A stretch of DNA of 64,000 nt, taken from assembly GCA_011390955.1 (NCBI GenBank), contig JAABRM010000030.1, forward strand, positions 18,214 to 82,213. The letters run 5' to 3'. Positions 51,340 through 60,796 of the stretch are shown piece by piece. Position numbers and translations under genes: made by a program. Origin of the DNA: Oscillatoriales cyanobacterium (GTDB taxonomy: Bacteria > Cyanobacteriota > Cyanobacteriia > Cyanobacteriales > Laspinemataceae). Below the pieces are notes generated by a model that worked only from the letters and a program-made list of their open reading frames with translations, did not search any database and was not told the origin of the DNA. Numbering within the stretch: position 1 is the stretch's first letter; each line of letters starts with the position of its first letter.

Positions 51340-53188
51340 TTTGGTATTTTAGATACTCGTATAGTAGGTTGTGAATTGAATAACTTGGTTTTTGATTAAT
51401 CTGACTTGGAATACGTGAAAGCAAGCTATATTGAACCAACTCTTCTATAGCTTTATTGAGTTTACTATCTTCCTTTCCAGTGGTAGCTTTCAGGTTGCTG
51501 TAAGAAACAGCGCTGTTCTGAGCGTAGCTAGTCATAGCATGTATTACGTCATTAGCTTCCGATGAAATTGCTTCTAAAGCTTCTCCATATAAGTATTCCA
51601 AGAGATGAGTCTGCTTTTCAAGAAAGGCAAAAATTTCATTTAAAGGTAAATCATGTCTTTTAATTAAATTTACCAAAAGCTTGATTAAAAGCGGGTTGCC
51701 ATTATTGCTTTTTGAATAAATCGGCAACAACTGACTATCAGGAGCATTTATAATCCTACCAACATCTCTACCCTGATACTTAATTAAGTCTAAAGATGCT
51801 TTTTCACTTATTCCTTGAAGCTCTAAATTTGTGTTATTTATTTGATTGTTGATTGTGACTCTAGATGTAAAAATAATTTTGCTGGGACTAAAGTTGTTTT
51901 TAGATCCATTTGGATCAAATTTGGCAAAAAATGTTTGATATTCTACTAAAGTCTCTAGGTTATCTATAACAATTAAATATGGACGTAACTGTAGCTGTTC
52001 TTGCAAATGAAGAAACTGATCTTTAACTGCTGCCGGTAGGGTGATGCCTAGTTGTTTGGCTATTTCAAAAATCATTGAATCAATGTTCAATGATTTCCCT
52101 GTGTCTGTAGTTTCACCCGTATGAGTTAATAAATGTACCCTTTTAGCTGTAATCCAAGCTAACTTTTCAAATCCTGATATAGCTGCATATTCTCTGACTA
52201 ATTTTTCAGCAATTGATGTTTTACCAATGCCTCCTTCACCAGTAACGCTAATAAACCAACTACCTTCTTTGTCTTGCAGATAGTGTTTTAATATTTCTAG
52301 ATTTTCTTGAATGCCAAATAGTTTTTCTTCAGGCGTAATGTTCAGCTTTTCTTGTAATATTTTTTCAACTTGGCTTTGGCTCTGTAAATATAGAGCTACG
52401 CTAATTCCAGCTTGCTCTTGAGGAGTTTTCTTATGCACATCTACACGGAGGATATTTTTGACACTAATTCCCAATATATCATACAGATTTCCTTCCTTAT
52501 ATAAACGTTCAATTTCAATGATTCCTTTCTCAGAACCTTCTAGCGTCAGAATTATACTTCCTTTTTCCATTCCTACTATTACTAAAGAATCATCACCAAA
52601 ACGGTTGCGTAAAGCCGTCACAAGAGATTGAAGTTGAGCTTGGCCAACAAGTTTAAAATTTTCAGTATTAAGTATGATTGCTAATCTGTATCTAGCAGAA
52701 GGAAAGGGATCTGGATCGGACTGAGGCTGGCTGTGGCCTGAGTCGGGTGCCAAATTAGCTTTTTTCGCACTGTGGGGGACTATGCGGGGCTGCTGAACTT
52801 GCCAGAAAACTATTATTAGTGGTAGCAATGTTCCTAGCACAAACAAAAACAAAGAAATGTAACCACTATGCTGAGTGATTTCACTCGGCACATAACCGTA
52901 TTTGATCAAGCAGAGAAGAATAATACTACCAATAGCAGGAATACTACCAATAGCAGGAAGTAAACCGATCATCCAAGTGGAGCTAGTCGTTTCCGAACTG
53001 ATCCGAGATCCACTAGACTGGGAGCTAAAAAAAACAATTCCCAATACAGAAACGAGTGTTATCCCAAGGATTATTTTTGGTGAAATATCCAAGTTATCTT
53101 TGTTAGGCAGTTGATTAATCCCCCAACACATGACTCCATTTAGTGTTGTGGTCATTAGGGTAGGTAGGTAGGATATGAGCTTTCTCAT
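51323..53188 (-). CDS. Membrane STAND (NB-ARC-like) NTPase with TRADD-N-like domain
   Basis: 621 residues. Four hydrophobic segments occupy residues 5-131 (such as IILGITLVSVLGIVFF and ISLFLFVLGTLLPLIIVFW). Residues about 165-250 (YRLAIILNTENF; DDSLVIVGMEKGSIILTLEG; YDILGISVKNILRV) resemble the TRADD-N domain described in cyanobacterial immune-type STAND proteins, which often follows membrane helices. The NTPase has Walker A GEGGIGKTS (317-325), Walker B YLIVIDNLETL (about 404) and a sensor-type IIFTSRVTI. A winged-helix-like tail (SYSIHNLLYEYLKYQ) ends it. No repeat sensor is fused; the TPR gene next door may supply it. Confidence 0.75.
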   Translation of the reverse strand: MRKLISYLPTLMTTTLNGVMCWGINQLPNKDNLDISPKIILGITLVSVLGIVFFSSQSSGSRISSETTSSTWMIGLLPAIGSIPAIGSIILLCLIKYGYVPSEITQHSGYISLFLFVLGTLLPLIIVFWQVQQPRIVPHSAKKANLAPDSGHSQPQSDPDPFPSARYRLAIILNTENFKLVGQAQLQSLVTALRNRFGDDSLVIVGMEKGSIILTLEGSEKGIIEIERLYKEGNLYDILGISVKNILRVDVHKKTPQEQAGISVALYLQSQSQVEKILQEKLNITPEEKLFGIQENLEILKHYLQDKEGSWFISVTGEGGIGKTSIAEKLVREYAAISGFEKLAWITAKRVHLLTHTGETTDTGKSLNIDSMIFEIAKQLGITLPAAVKDQFLHLQEQLQLRPYLIVIDNLETLVEYQTFFAKFDPNGSKNNFSPSKIIFTSRVTINNQINNTNLELQGISEKASLDLIKYQGRDVGRIINAPDSQLLPIYSKSNNGNPLLIKLLVNLIKRHDLPLNEIFAFLEKQTHLLEYLYGEALEAISSEANDVIHAMTSYAQNSAVSYSNLKATTGKEDSKLNKAIEELVQYSLLSRIPSQINQKPSYSIHNLLYEYLKYQNDSST

Positions 53189-53234
53189 GGGTAATAGGCG
53201 AGCTTTAATTAATTATTATGATATAATAGCGCGT

Positions 53235-53329
53235 CTAAATCATTTTGCCCATTTTGCCATAGAGAAGAGGAGCATCTTGCTCGCACTACAAGATGATCGG
53301 ACGTCGAATCCATTGTCAAAATGATTTAG
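53235..53329. repeat. 95-bp MITE-like element with 13-bp inverted ends
   Basis: CTAAATCATTTTG at 53235-53247 pairs with 53317-53329. Outside the arms, ATAGCGC on the left and GTCGCTAT on the right extend the symmetry imperfectly. It lies 5' of the NTPase operon, in its promoter region. Confidence 0.75.
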
Positions 53330-53655
53330 GGTCGCTATATATTCTATCAAGTATTGGCTTGTTGCACAAGTTTTGATCTCAATACCAGAATTTGTGGTGT
53401 TATTACTTCACTTGGCATAGCTTTGACTACCGCGCAAAGTGACTACTGGATAATATAGACTATAGATTGATCCCTCTACCAGTATCCTGACGACCCATAT
53501 AGGTGCAGAGGAACGGGGAAGGAGGACGCTTTTCCTGAGCATACCACGAAGAGCGATGCTGACACAAGTAGCGATCGCCCCCCAGAAAAATCCATCGAGA
53601 TGCATCGTTAATTTATCGATTGTTAACAGCGATCGCCAATTTTTCCTGACGCCAT

Positions 53656-54126
53656 TTAGCTTTGTTTAACCGCTGCTATTTCCTCAAAATCTACCCGCAC
53701 GATCGCGCTTTCAAATTCTACCCCCAAAACCGTACACAATTCCAGAATTTCACCAAAGCTGGCACATTGATAATCTGTGTCTTCATACTGCATAACTTGC
53801 TGTTCAGAAATCCCTAAAATATCCGCTAATTCTTGCTGAGTGATTTGGGCGGCGATTCTGGCTTTAATTAAAGCATCAGGCAGCTTATTCATGCTTTCAA
53901 TTTTAATTGAAATCGGCTGGTTTTGGGGACAATTAATCAACCTTTCATATTCCGCAATTTCTGCTTGTAATTCCTCAACTTGACTTTGATAGGAATCTCG
54001 GTAAAGTTGCGATCGCACTGGCTCCGCTTTTAAACTTTCATTACTTGCCAATTCCCCTACAGACTTTTCAAATCGTCTCAAGCAATCTAAAGTGTTCTGA
54101 TATTCTTGCTCATTTTTAATCATCAT
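53656..54126 (-). CDS. XRE-family helix-turn-helix protein, copy B
   Basis: 156 residues, identical to the protein at 46221-46691 except Leu for Val in LELCTVLG. Domains are as in copy A: N-terminal coiled helix and C-terminal XRE fold. Being nearly identical, the two would bind the same DNA, so each could repress the other's locus. It sits next to a retropepsin-like gene instead of xisI. Confidence 0.75.
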   Translation of the reverse strand: MMIKNEQEYQNTLDCLRRFEKSVGELASNESLKAEPVRSQLYRDSYQSQVEELQAEIAEYERLINCPQNQPISIKIESMNKLPDALIKARIAAQITQQELADILGISEQQVMQYEDTDYQCASFGEILELCTVLGVEFESAIVRVDFEEIAAVKQS

Positions 54127-54129
54127 GGG

Positions 54130-54285
54130 TTATACCTCAGTTTTTAACTGGGTCATGGCCAATTCTAAACCATCGATCGCCCGCTGCCTAGTCAAATTTG
54201 TCGCAAATCGGTCTTTAAACTCCTCCCATTCGCAAAAATGAACCCCTGGTGGTAAATTACCATTTTCATCAAATTCTGGAATCAC
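54130..54285 (-). pseudogene. Truncated DUF6932-like protein, copy B
   Basis: Same 51-residue fragment as at 46695-46850, with the same GTG start and same early stop. The open frame extends upstream across the HIP1 boundary to 54417, but the added residues differ from copy A, which argues that they are not part of the gene. Confidence 0.5.
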
Positions 54286-54391
54286 TTTCTCACACCCACA
54301 CATCCAAATATAAAATATCAAATATAAATATATTTTACATCCCTGGAGAAACTGCCGCGATCGCTCGCCAAATCTGCAAACTTTTTTCTGT

Positions 54392-54811
54392 TTAAGCTCG
54401 TTTAGAGCTAATCTCAAATGCTAATTCAGAACGATAGAAGCACACATCAAATTCCAGAAAGAAATTCATGTGTCCCAAAATTAAAGGAGCATTTGTGTCT
54501 CTTGTCCAAGCAAAAGCTAAATCGACTGAGGGAAATTTCTCGACCCTTGCTGTTAAGACCAATGCTCGTGCCTCGAATCTAGCTAAATTTCCCCCTAGGG
54601 GAACGGAAAGCCTTTGACGTTCCCAAACTGCCCCCAGTCTTAAACCCATTTCAAATGGGAGTACATTAACGCTAGAACCTGTGTCTAGTAGACCAAACAC
54701 ACTTAAAGATTTGTTCTGATAAGTTAACAGTAATGGTAGATAAGGCAGTGTACTCAACGCACCCAAGCTTGGATCGACCTCGGTAAAAGCAAATCTAACT
54801 CGCTCGACCAT
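54392..54811 (-). CDS. Retropepsin-like aspartic protease domain protein
   Basis: 139 residues. The motif FGLLDTGSSVNVLP is the catalytic D-T-G loop of retroviral-type aspartic proteases. A matching hydrophobic-glycine element (APLILGHMNFFLEF) near the end forms the second half of the fold. Active enzymes would be homodimers. There are no membrane segments. It overlaps the gene before it by 17 nt, suggesting a functional pair. Such proteins occur in cyanobacteria with unknown targets. Confidence 0.78.
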   Translation of the reverse strand: MVERVRFAFTEVDPSLGALSTLPYLPLLLTYQNKSLSVFGLLDTGSSVNVLPFEMGLRLGAVWERQRLSVPLGGNLARFEARALVLTARVEKFPSVDLAFAWTRDTNAPLILGHMNFFLEFDVCFYRSELAFEISSKRA

Positions 54812-55022
54812 GTTTCTCCATATTTTCTTCTGCTAGAGCCTGGGCTAAAATATTCGCAGCTTCAAAAGAATCATGTAAACCTTGACTAGCTCCTGGGCTT
54901 TGAGCATCTAATGGAGTTAAACCGGATTCTTTTAATAGTGCTGTCACCAGAAAGTTTAAGAGCAAAAGTTTATCGGAGTAAGATAAGTCTTTTAGGATAG
55001 GCAGAATTTCTGTAATCGGCAT
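54795..55022 (-). CDS. Small hypothetical protein paired with the retropepsin gene
   Basis: 75 residues, not recognised. The N-terminal helix ITEILPILKDLSYSDKLLLLNFLV resembles the short helical proteins often encoded directly before small nuclease or protease genes (an antitoxin-like shape). Its stop overlaps the start of the retropepsin gene by 17 nt. Start ATG at 55022. Role as partner or inhibitor is inference. Confidence 0.55.
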   Translation of the reverse strand: MPITEILPILKDLSYSDKLLLLNFLVTALLKESGLTPLDAQSPGASQGLHDSFEAANILAQALAEENMEKHGRAS

Positions 55023-55113
55023 AATCGGTGTGAGAAATGTAGCTTTTATCTATTTTAACAGAGAGCGGGAAATCTAACATTTTCTTGATGACAATATTTT
55101 GTTTTCCATCCGT

Positions 55114-55173
55114 GCTTGCGATCGCATATCCAGTATGGGTTCTAACTTCGGGCGGATGAAACGCCAGGACAAT
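55114..55173 (-). pseudogene. Remnant of a XisI C terminus
   Basis: The minus strand encodes IVLAFHPPEVRTHTGYAIA, the usual end of XisI-family proteins. No XisI core precedes it; instead a palindromic repeat lies directly upstream (55182-55247). The AIA is encoded by a HIP1 octamer. The fragment is all that remains of a second xisI. Confidence 0.7.
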
Positions 55174-55181
55174 GCAGAAGA

Positions 55182-55247
55182 AAGAAACCGGGTTTCTACG
55201 AGAAATGTCGTGCAGACCCACCAGACCCTACATAGAAACTCGGTTTC
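55182..55247. repeat. Dispersed repeat with AGAAACCGGGTTTCT arms
   Basis: Same element as 45956-46021, with arms at 55182-55197 and 55232-55247 and the shared core CACCAGACCCTACAT. It abuts the xisI remnant and may have broken that gene. Confidence 0.75.
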
Positions 55248-55270
55248 TGAGTGATGTGTTGTTGGAAAAA

Positions 55271-55342
55271 TGGTGCGTTACGGCGGCGAATTATATTGTG
55301 AATTTTTTCCGAAAATATTGCCGCCGCCTAACACACCCTACC
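55271..55342. repeat. 72-bp MITE, copy 1
   Basis: Ends GGTGCGTTACGGCGGCG and CGCCGCCTAACACACC are near-complementary. The core contains TTGTGAATTTTTTCCG. A second copy lies 100 bp downstream, and a degenerate one is at about 46026-46085. Confidence 0.8.
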
Positions 55343-55370
55343 AAGAAGCTAGGTTTAAGATGGTTGAAGA

Positions 55371-55442
55371 TGGTGCGTTACGGCGGCGAATGATATTGTG
55401 AATTTTTTTCGGAAATATTGCCGCCGCCTAACACACCCTACC
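55371..55442. repeat. 72-bp MITE, copy 2
   Basis: Same element, orientation and length as 55271-55342, with a few changes. The 28-bp spacer includes AGATGGTTGAAG. It lies directly downstream of the clpB stop codon, so its stem could end clpB transcripts. Confidence 0.8.
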
Positions 55443-55463
55443 ATTACATTCAGATCACTCAGA

Positions 55464-58085
55464 TTACGAAGAAGTCAGCATTTCTGCGGGCAAACGCTTA
55501 AAGGTTAAACGCTCATCTTCTACATCCACAAAAATGAGATCGCCCGGTAGGAAATCTCCCCGCAAAATCGACTTAGCGATCGCTGTTTCTAGGTAGCGCT
55601 GAATTGCCCGTTTTAACGGTCGCGCCCCATAAACCGGATCGTAGCCAATATCCGCAATAAAATCTAAAGCGGATTCTGATAATTTGAGGGATAATTTTCG
55701 TTCTGCTAAACGTTCTTTCAGCCGTTCAACCTGAAGCTTAATAATTTCCCGCAACTGTTCTTTCACCAAACTGTGGAAAATAATCATATCATCCACGCGG
55801 TTAAGAAATTCTGGCCGGAAACTATTCCGCATGGCTTCCATCACCCGACTCCGCATTTCTTCATAGCGGGAATCATCCCCAGCAATATCTAAAATATATT
55901 GTGAACCGATATTGCTAGTCATAATAATGATGCTATTTTTAAAGTCCACCGTATGACCTTGGGCATCAGTTAATCGCCCATCATCCAAAATTTGCAGCAT
56001 GACGTTAAACACATCTGCATGGGCTTTTTCGATTTCATCAAACAAAATTACCGCATAAGGACGACGGCGAATTGCCTCACTGAGTTGCCCCCCTTCGTCA
56101 AATCCCACATATCCGGGAGGGGCACCCAGGAGACGAGAAACGGTGTGTTTCTCCATATATTCCGACATATCAATTCGCACTAAAGCTGCTTCGGTATCAA
56201 ATAAATTTGCCGCTAAAGCTTTGGCTAATTCGGTTTTGCCTACCCCCGTGGGCCCAAGGAAAATAAAGCTGGCAATGGGACGATTTGGATCCGATAAACC
56301 GGCCCGCGATCGCTGAATTGCTTCGGCTACAACTTGTACCGCAGCTTCTTGTCCCACCACCCGTTGATGCAGTTCATCTTCTAAATGCAGCAGCTTTTCT
56401 TTTTCCGATTCGACTAATTTACTCAGGGGAATTCCCGTCCATTTAGAAATAATTTCCGCAATATCAGACTCGGTGACTTCTTCCCGCAATAAAGAACTGC
56501 CTTTAGTTTGCATTTCCCCTAGATTCTTTTCCGCTTGTTGCAATTGCCGTTGCAAATCCGTCAGCTTACCATATTGCAATTCTGCCGCCCGATTATAATC
56601 ATAATCCCGTTGGGCTTGTTGAATTTCTAAGTTGACTCGATCGATGGTTTCTTTAATCGAACGAATATGGTCAATCACATTTTTTTCTGATTGCCATTGG
56701 GCATTGAGAGTCTGCTGAACTGCTTTCAGGTCGCCTAATTCTACTTCTAGCTTGCTCAACCGTTCTTTAGACAAAACGTCTTCCTCTTTTTTCAGGGATA
56801 AACGCTCCATTTCTAACTGGAGAATCTTGCGGTCAATTTCATCAATTTCTTCCGGTTTGGAAGTAATTTCCATTTTTAATTTTGCCGCCGATTCATCGAT
56901 TAAATCAATGGCTTTATCCGGGAGGAAGCGATCGCTAATATACCGATTCGACAACATCGCTGCTGCCACCACTGCGGTATCGGCAATTTTTACCCCGTGA
57001 TGCACTTCATAGCGTTCTTTTAAACCCCGCAAAATCGAGATCGTATCTTGTACCGTAGGTTCATCCACATACACCGATTGAAACCGCCGTTCTAAGGCTG
57101 CATCTTTTTCGATATATTTGCGATATTCATCCAGAGTTGTCGCCCCAATACAACGCAATTCACCCCGCGCTAACATGGGTTTCAGCAAGTTGCCCGCATC
57201 CATTGCCCCTTGGGTAGCCCCAGCCCCAACCACCGTATGAATTTCATCGATAAACATAATAATTTGTCCATGAGAGTCGGTCACTTCTTTGAGCACCGCT
57301 TTCAGGCGTTCTTCAAATTCCCCGCGATATTTTGCCCCGGCAATTAATGCCCCCATATCTAACGCAATTAATTTGCGATCGCGCAAAGACTCTGGCACAT
57401 CTCGGCTAATAATTCGCTGGGCTAAACCCTCAACAATGGCCGTTTTTCCTACCCCCGGTTCCCCAATTAAAACCGGATTATTTTTCGTGCGACGGGAAAG
57501 AATTTGAATCGTGCGACGCACTTCTTCATCGCGACCAATCACCGGATCGAGTTTACCCTCGCGGGCTAATTGGGTCAGGTCGCGGCCATATTTTTCTAAA
57601 GATTCATACTTGCCTTCGGGATTTTGATCGGTCACTTTATGGGTTCCTCTAATTTGTTGAATAACTTCTTTAAGTTTGCTTTCGGTTAAATTAAATTCCT
57701 TGAAAATTCCTTGACCAAAGCGGCTATCTTGGGCAAAACCCAGCAGCAAATGCTCGATAGAAATAAATTCATCTTTGTACTGCTGGCGATATTCTTCCGC
57801 CCGATCCAGTAACGTATCTAAACTGCGACCTAAGTAAATCGAAGAACTACTGCCAGAAACTTTCGGCTGATTCCGCATAAAATCTTCCGTGCGATCGCGC
57901 AATTTAGCCAGCGAAACTCCGGCTTTACTAAAAATATTACTAGCCATCCCTTCTTGTTCTAAAAGGGATTTCATCAAATGTTCGCTTTCGATTTGTTGAT
58001 GCTGATTTTGTTTGGCAATATCTGGAGTTTTCACCAAACATTGCCAAGCTTTTTCCGTAAACTTATTCGGATCGGTAGGTTGCAT
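55464..58085 (-). CDS. clpB: ATP-dependent chaperone ClpB
   Basis: 873-residue Hsp100 disaggregase that works with DnaK to dissolve protein aggregates in the cytoplasm. The N domain has two Clp repeats ([29 protein letters not shown]). AAA-1 has Walker [10 protein letters not shown] near residue 209 and [13 protein letters not shown] coiled middle domain (about 410-530) is present, which separates ClpB from ClpC/ClpA. AAA-2 has GPTGVGKTE near 610 and LFDEIEKAH. No ClpP-binding IGF loop was noticed. Start ATG at 58085. A 529-bp region upstream shows no CIRCE element (TTAGCACTC-type) by eye. Confidence 0.96.
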   Translation of the reverse strand: MQPTDPNKFTEKAWQCLVKTPDIAKQNQHQQIESEHLMKSLLEQEGMASNIFSKAGVSLAKLRDRTEDFMRNQPKVSGSSSSIYLGRSLDTLLDRAEEYRQQYKDEFISIEHLLLGFAQDSRFGQGIFKEFNLTESKLKEVIQQIRGTHKVTDQNPEGKYESLEKYGRDLTQLAREGKLDPVIGRDEEVRRTIQILSRRTKNNPVLIGEPGVGKTAIVEGLAQRIISRDVPESLRDRKLIALDMGALIAGAKYRGEFEERLKAVLKEVTDSHGQIIMFIDEIHTVVGAGATQGAMDAGNLLKPMLARGELRCIGATTLDEYRKYIEKDAALERRFQSVYVDEPTVQDTISILRGLKERYEVHHGVKIADTAVVAAAMLSNRYISDRFLPDKAIDLIDESAAKLKMEITSKPEEIDEIDRKILQLEMERLSLKKEEDVLSKERLSKLEVELGDLKAVQQTLNAQWQSEKNVIDHIRSIKETIDRVNLEIQQAQRDYDYNRAAELQYGKLTDLQRQLQQAEKNLGEMQTKGSSLLREEVTESDIAEIISKWTGIPLSKLVESEKEKLLHLEDELHQRVVGQEAAVQVVAEAIQRSRAGLSDPNRPIASFIFLGPTGVGKTELAKALAANLFDTEAALVRIDMSEYMEKHTVSRLLGAPPGYVGFDEGGQLSEAIRRRPYAVILFDEIEKAHADVFNVMLQILDDGRLTDAQGHTVDFKNSIIIMTSNIGSQYILDIAGDDSRYEEMRSRVMEAMRNSFRPEFLNRVDDMIIFHSLVKEQLREIIKLQVERLKERLAERKLSLKLSESALDFIADIGYDPVYGARPLKRAIQRYLETAIAKSILRGDFLPGDLIFVDVEDERLTFKRLPAEMLTSS

Positions 58086-58614
58086 GAGTAATTCTCCTAG
58101 GTAGAATCAAATAGAATAACGTTAAATCCGCTGATATTCCTGGAAACTTCAATAAAAGTTATCCGGTTAAAATTTAACCGCCGAGCGAAAAACAGAAACA
58201 AAAACTACATAATTAGCGTCTAGGAAGATGTCTAACCGGGATTTCATCTCCCGGGTTCGTGACTTCTGTTTTCACAAATCACCAGTAGATAAAGGCACTG
58301 TCTGTCTTATATATATTAATCGGTGGTGCTTATCCGATGATTGGGAAAACCAACCCAACCAAGTAGGGTTTCCCGGTTGGAGCGATCCCTAGGCTAATAT
58401 TAAAGTAGAATTTAAGCCGACAAGCGATCGGCGGTGACACGATCGCTATTAGCTGAAGTCACTTCCTCTGTCTTGTGGTCATGTTGGATTCTAGATCGTG
58501 TTTCCGAATCAATCAATTAAGGCAGATTCAGGATCGTCAAATCTGGAATCGGCGGACTAATCACTGTAGATCCGATTAAGTTTTACTCAAATACTATCCC
58601 TTGGATTAACAACT
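58086..58614. other. 529-bp divergent regulatory region between clpB and the HtrA protease gene
   Basis: Two stress genes diverge from here, so shared control is plausible. It has a perfect palindrome at 58162-58178 (CGGTTAAAATTTAACCG), close to the clpB start, and a CCGGG hairpin near 58236-58254. No CIRCE, no ORF and no RNA were identified. Confidence 0.5.
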
Positions 58615-59835
58615 ATGCGTGGTTCAAAGTCTTCTATTTCTGGGTTACAACTAAGCAGTTACCTTCTTACCTTCGTTTTAGGCGTAGGTTTGGCCTTTGG
58701 CACCTTGCGGGTGTTATCTTCCGAAGCATCTCCCCCAGCAACCGCCTCAACTTCCCCCGGATCCAGCAGCGTGGTCGCACTTCAGCCCTCACCTGCGGCG
58801 ATTCAAAGTGGTAGTTTTGTCGCCTCAGCAGTGGAACAAGTCGGCCCAGCAGTGGTGAGAATTGATACCGAACGCACAGTCACTCGGCAAATGGATCCGT
58901 TGTTTGACGACCCATTTTTCCGCCGCTTTTTTGGCGACCAAATGATTCCACAGTATCCCCAACAACAACAACTGCAACGGGGTCAAGGATCTGGCTTTAT
59001 TGTCGATCGCGAAGGGATCGTTCTGACCAATGCCCATGTAGTCAGTCAAGCGGATAAAGTGACTGTCACCCTCAAAGATGGTCGCACTTTTGAAGGAGAG
59101 GTGGCGGGAATTGATGAGGTAATTGATTTAGCGGTGGTCAAAATTAATCCTCGTGGGGAAAATTTACCCTTAGCCAAATTAGGAGATTCTTCTAATATTC
59201 GCGTCGGCGATTGGGCGATCGCCGTGGGCAATCCCTTGGGATTAAATAACACTGTCACCCTGGGAATCATCAGCACCTTATCCCGGTCTTCGGCAGAAGC
59301 AGGCATCCCTGATAAACGAATCGACTTTATTCAAACTGATGCCGCCATTAATCCCGGTAACTCTGGCGGTCCATTGTTGAACGAACGGGGCGAAGTAATT
59401 GGGATTAATACCGCAATTCGGGCTGATGCCAATGGAATTGGGTTTGCCATTCCGATTAATCAAGCCAAAGATGTGAAAGAGATTTTGGCCAAAGGTGGAG
59501 AAGTTCCCCATCCTTATGTTGGCATTCAGATGGTGACAATTACCCCTGAACTGGCTAAACAAAATAATAATGACCCCAATTCTACGATTTTCCTGCCAGA
59601 AACCAATGGCGTATTAGTCATGCGCGTCATGCCCAATACTCCGGCGGAAGCTGCGGGAATTCGTCGGGGAGACGTGATTACCAAAGTGGAAAATAAAGCT
59701 GTTTCTACTGCCGCGCAATTACAAGAAATTGTGGCCAGAAGTAATGTGAATCAAAATTTGCGCTTTGAAATTCAGCGGGGTTCACAGACTCTCAGTTTGA
59801 CCGTGCGGACAGCCCAACTGCGAAACGCATCATAA
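58615..59835 (+). CDS. HtrA/Deg-family serine protease with PDZ domain
   Basis: 406-residue trypsin-like protease of the HhoA/HhoB/HtrA group, acting in periplasm or thylakoid lumen on damaged proteins. The N-terminal signal or anchor is LSSYLLTFVLGVGLAFGTL. The catalytic triad is His141 (LTNAHVV), Asp171 (VIDLAVVKI) and Ser250 (GNSGGPLLN). One PDZ domain occupies about 300-395 (PNTPAEAAGIRRGDVITKVE). Length matches the cyanobacterial paralogues, which cannot be told apart here. A strong hairpin about 100 bp after the stop probably ends the transcript. Confidence 0.93.
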   Translation: MRGSKSSISGLQLSSYLLTFVLGVGLAFGTLRVLSSEASPPATASTSPGSSSVVALQPSPAAIQSGSFVASAVEQVGPAVVRIDTERTVTRQMDPLFDDPFFRRFFGDQMIPQYPQQQQLQRGQGSGFIVDREGIVLTNAHVVSQADKVTVTLKDGRTFEGEVAGIDEVIDLAVVKINPRGENLPLAKLGDSSNIRVGDWAIAVGNPLGLNNTVTLGIISTLSRSSAEAGIPDKRIDFIQTDAAINPGNSGGPLLNERGEVIGINTAIRADANGIGFAIPINQAKDVKEILAKGGEVPHPYVGIQMVTITPELAKQNNNDPNSTIFLPETNGVLVMRVMPNTPAEAAGIRRGDVITKVENKAVSTAAQLQEIVARSNVNQNLRFEIQRGSQTLSLTVRTAQLRNAS

Positions 59836-59938
59836 ATGCGATCGCTTAAATTCTTATAGCTTATTGGTGCGTTATTGCTCGGAACAACACCCTACGGATT
59901 TAATGGGTAAGTCCGGTCAAGAATAAAATATTAAGCGG

Positions 59939-59977
59939 AAAATAGGGGTCAACGCAATGGTCGTGACCCCTATTTTT
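59939..59977 (+). terminator. Rho-independent terminator-like hairpin after the HtrA gene
   Basis: A perfect 13-bp stem (59939-59951 with 59964-59976), a 12-nt loop, and a T-run ending at 59977. The A-run on the left arm makes it potentially bidirectional. The rest of the gap to 60199 contains a TTCCCGCGAAGGCGGGAA palindrome near 60092-60109, also seen in opposite orientation near 63184-63201. Confidence 0.7.
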
Positions 59978-60199
59978 AGGTTGGCTCAGATCATCGCTAA
60001 TTATAGGGTTTTTCTTTCTTAATGAATCACCAATTTTCATCCCATAAATTATAGCGGTTATTGTCGTTCGGGAAGTACAGAGGTTTTCTGGATTCCCGCG
60101 AAGGCGGGAATGACAAATTTTGTTTGTACTTCATAACTATGACAATGGCTATATCCAGATTTTCTGTGGTTGATTCCGTAGAAAACCCCGGTTTCTGAG

Positions 60200-60685
60200 T
60201 TAGCCTAAAAGACTTCTCAGCATCCAGGCGGTTTTTTCGTGAACCTGCATCCGCTGGGTGAGTAAATCAGCGGTGGGTTCGTCGCTGACCGCTTCGACCA
60301 AAGGAAACAAGGAACGGGCCGTCCGCACCACCGCTTCTTGTCCTTCCACCAAAAGTTTAATCATGTCTTGGGCGGTGGGTACTCCTGGGGTTTCCGGGAT
60401 CGAGGAGAGGTTGGCATATTCGCTGTAAGTGCCGGGGGCTGGGAATCCCAAGGCGCGAATTCGTTCGGCGATTAAATCTACCGCTAAAGCTAATTCGTTG
60501 TATTGCGCTTCAAACATCAGATGTAGGGTCTGGAACATAGGCCCGGTGACGTTCCAGTGGAAGTTGTGGGTTTTTAGGTATAGGGTGTAAGTGTCTGCTA
60601 AAAGTCGGGACAGTCCATCGGCGATCGCCTGCCGGTCTTGTTCATTAATCCCGATATTGACTGGCAGAGTTTGCGTTTCAGCCAT
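60200..60685 (-). CDS. dps: Dps-family ferritin-like DNA/iron protein
   Basis: 161 residues. [38 protein letters not shown] carries the Dps ferroxidase residues (His, His, Asp/Glu) at the dimer interface. Members form 12-subunit cages that oxidise and store iron and protect DNA from peroxide. The N terminus is short, with few positive charges, so DNA binding is not assured. Start ATG at 60685, with GGAGGAAATC directly upstream, a strong ribosome site. Monocistronic. Confidence 0.92.
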   Translation of the reverse strand: MAETQTLPVNIGINEQDRQAIADGLSRLLADTYTLYLKTHNFHWNVTGPMFQTLHLMFEAQYNELALAVDLIAERIRALGFPAPGTYSEYANLSSIPETPGVPTAQDMIKLLVEGQEAVVRTARSLFPLVEAVSDEPTADLLTQRMQVHEKTAWMLRSLLG

Positions 60686-60796
60686 GATTTCCTCCTAATT
60701 TAGAAACTCAGTTTCTATCTCAAATTTTACCATAATTTTTGACTAAAATTTGACTTTTATGAAATTTTAACTTTTGCTAAAATTTGGCCAAAAACT

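Larger units (their letters stand above)
53571..54366. repeat. 796-bp duplicated block, copy B, bounded by HIP1 octamers
   Basis: Pairs with 46136-46931 in the same orientation and with the same length. HIP1 at 53571-53578 and 54357-54364. Flanking sequences on both sides are unrelated to copy A beyond the octamer and one or two bases. Confidence 0.92.

Noticed and set aside
53408..53605. 65-codon minus-strand ORF before copy B of the duplicated block
   Set aside because: It spans dispersed repeat DNA and the HIP1 edge; the peptide looks like translated repeat, with no start context.
54286..54417. Upstream extension of the truncated DUF6932-like gene in copy B
   Set aside because: The extension differs from copy A beyond the HIP1 edge and is hydrophobic, unlike the family; a GTG at 54285 explains the start better.
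58086..58614. CIRCE/HrcA control of clpB
   Set aside because: No TTAGCACTC-N9-GAGTGCTAA element could be found in the spacer by eye.
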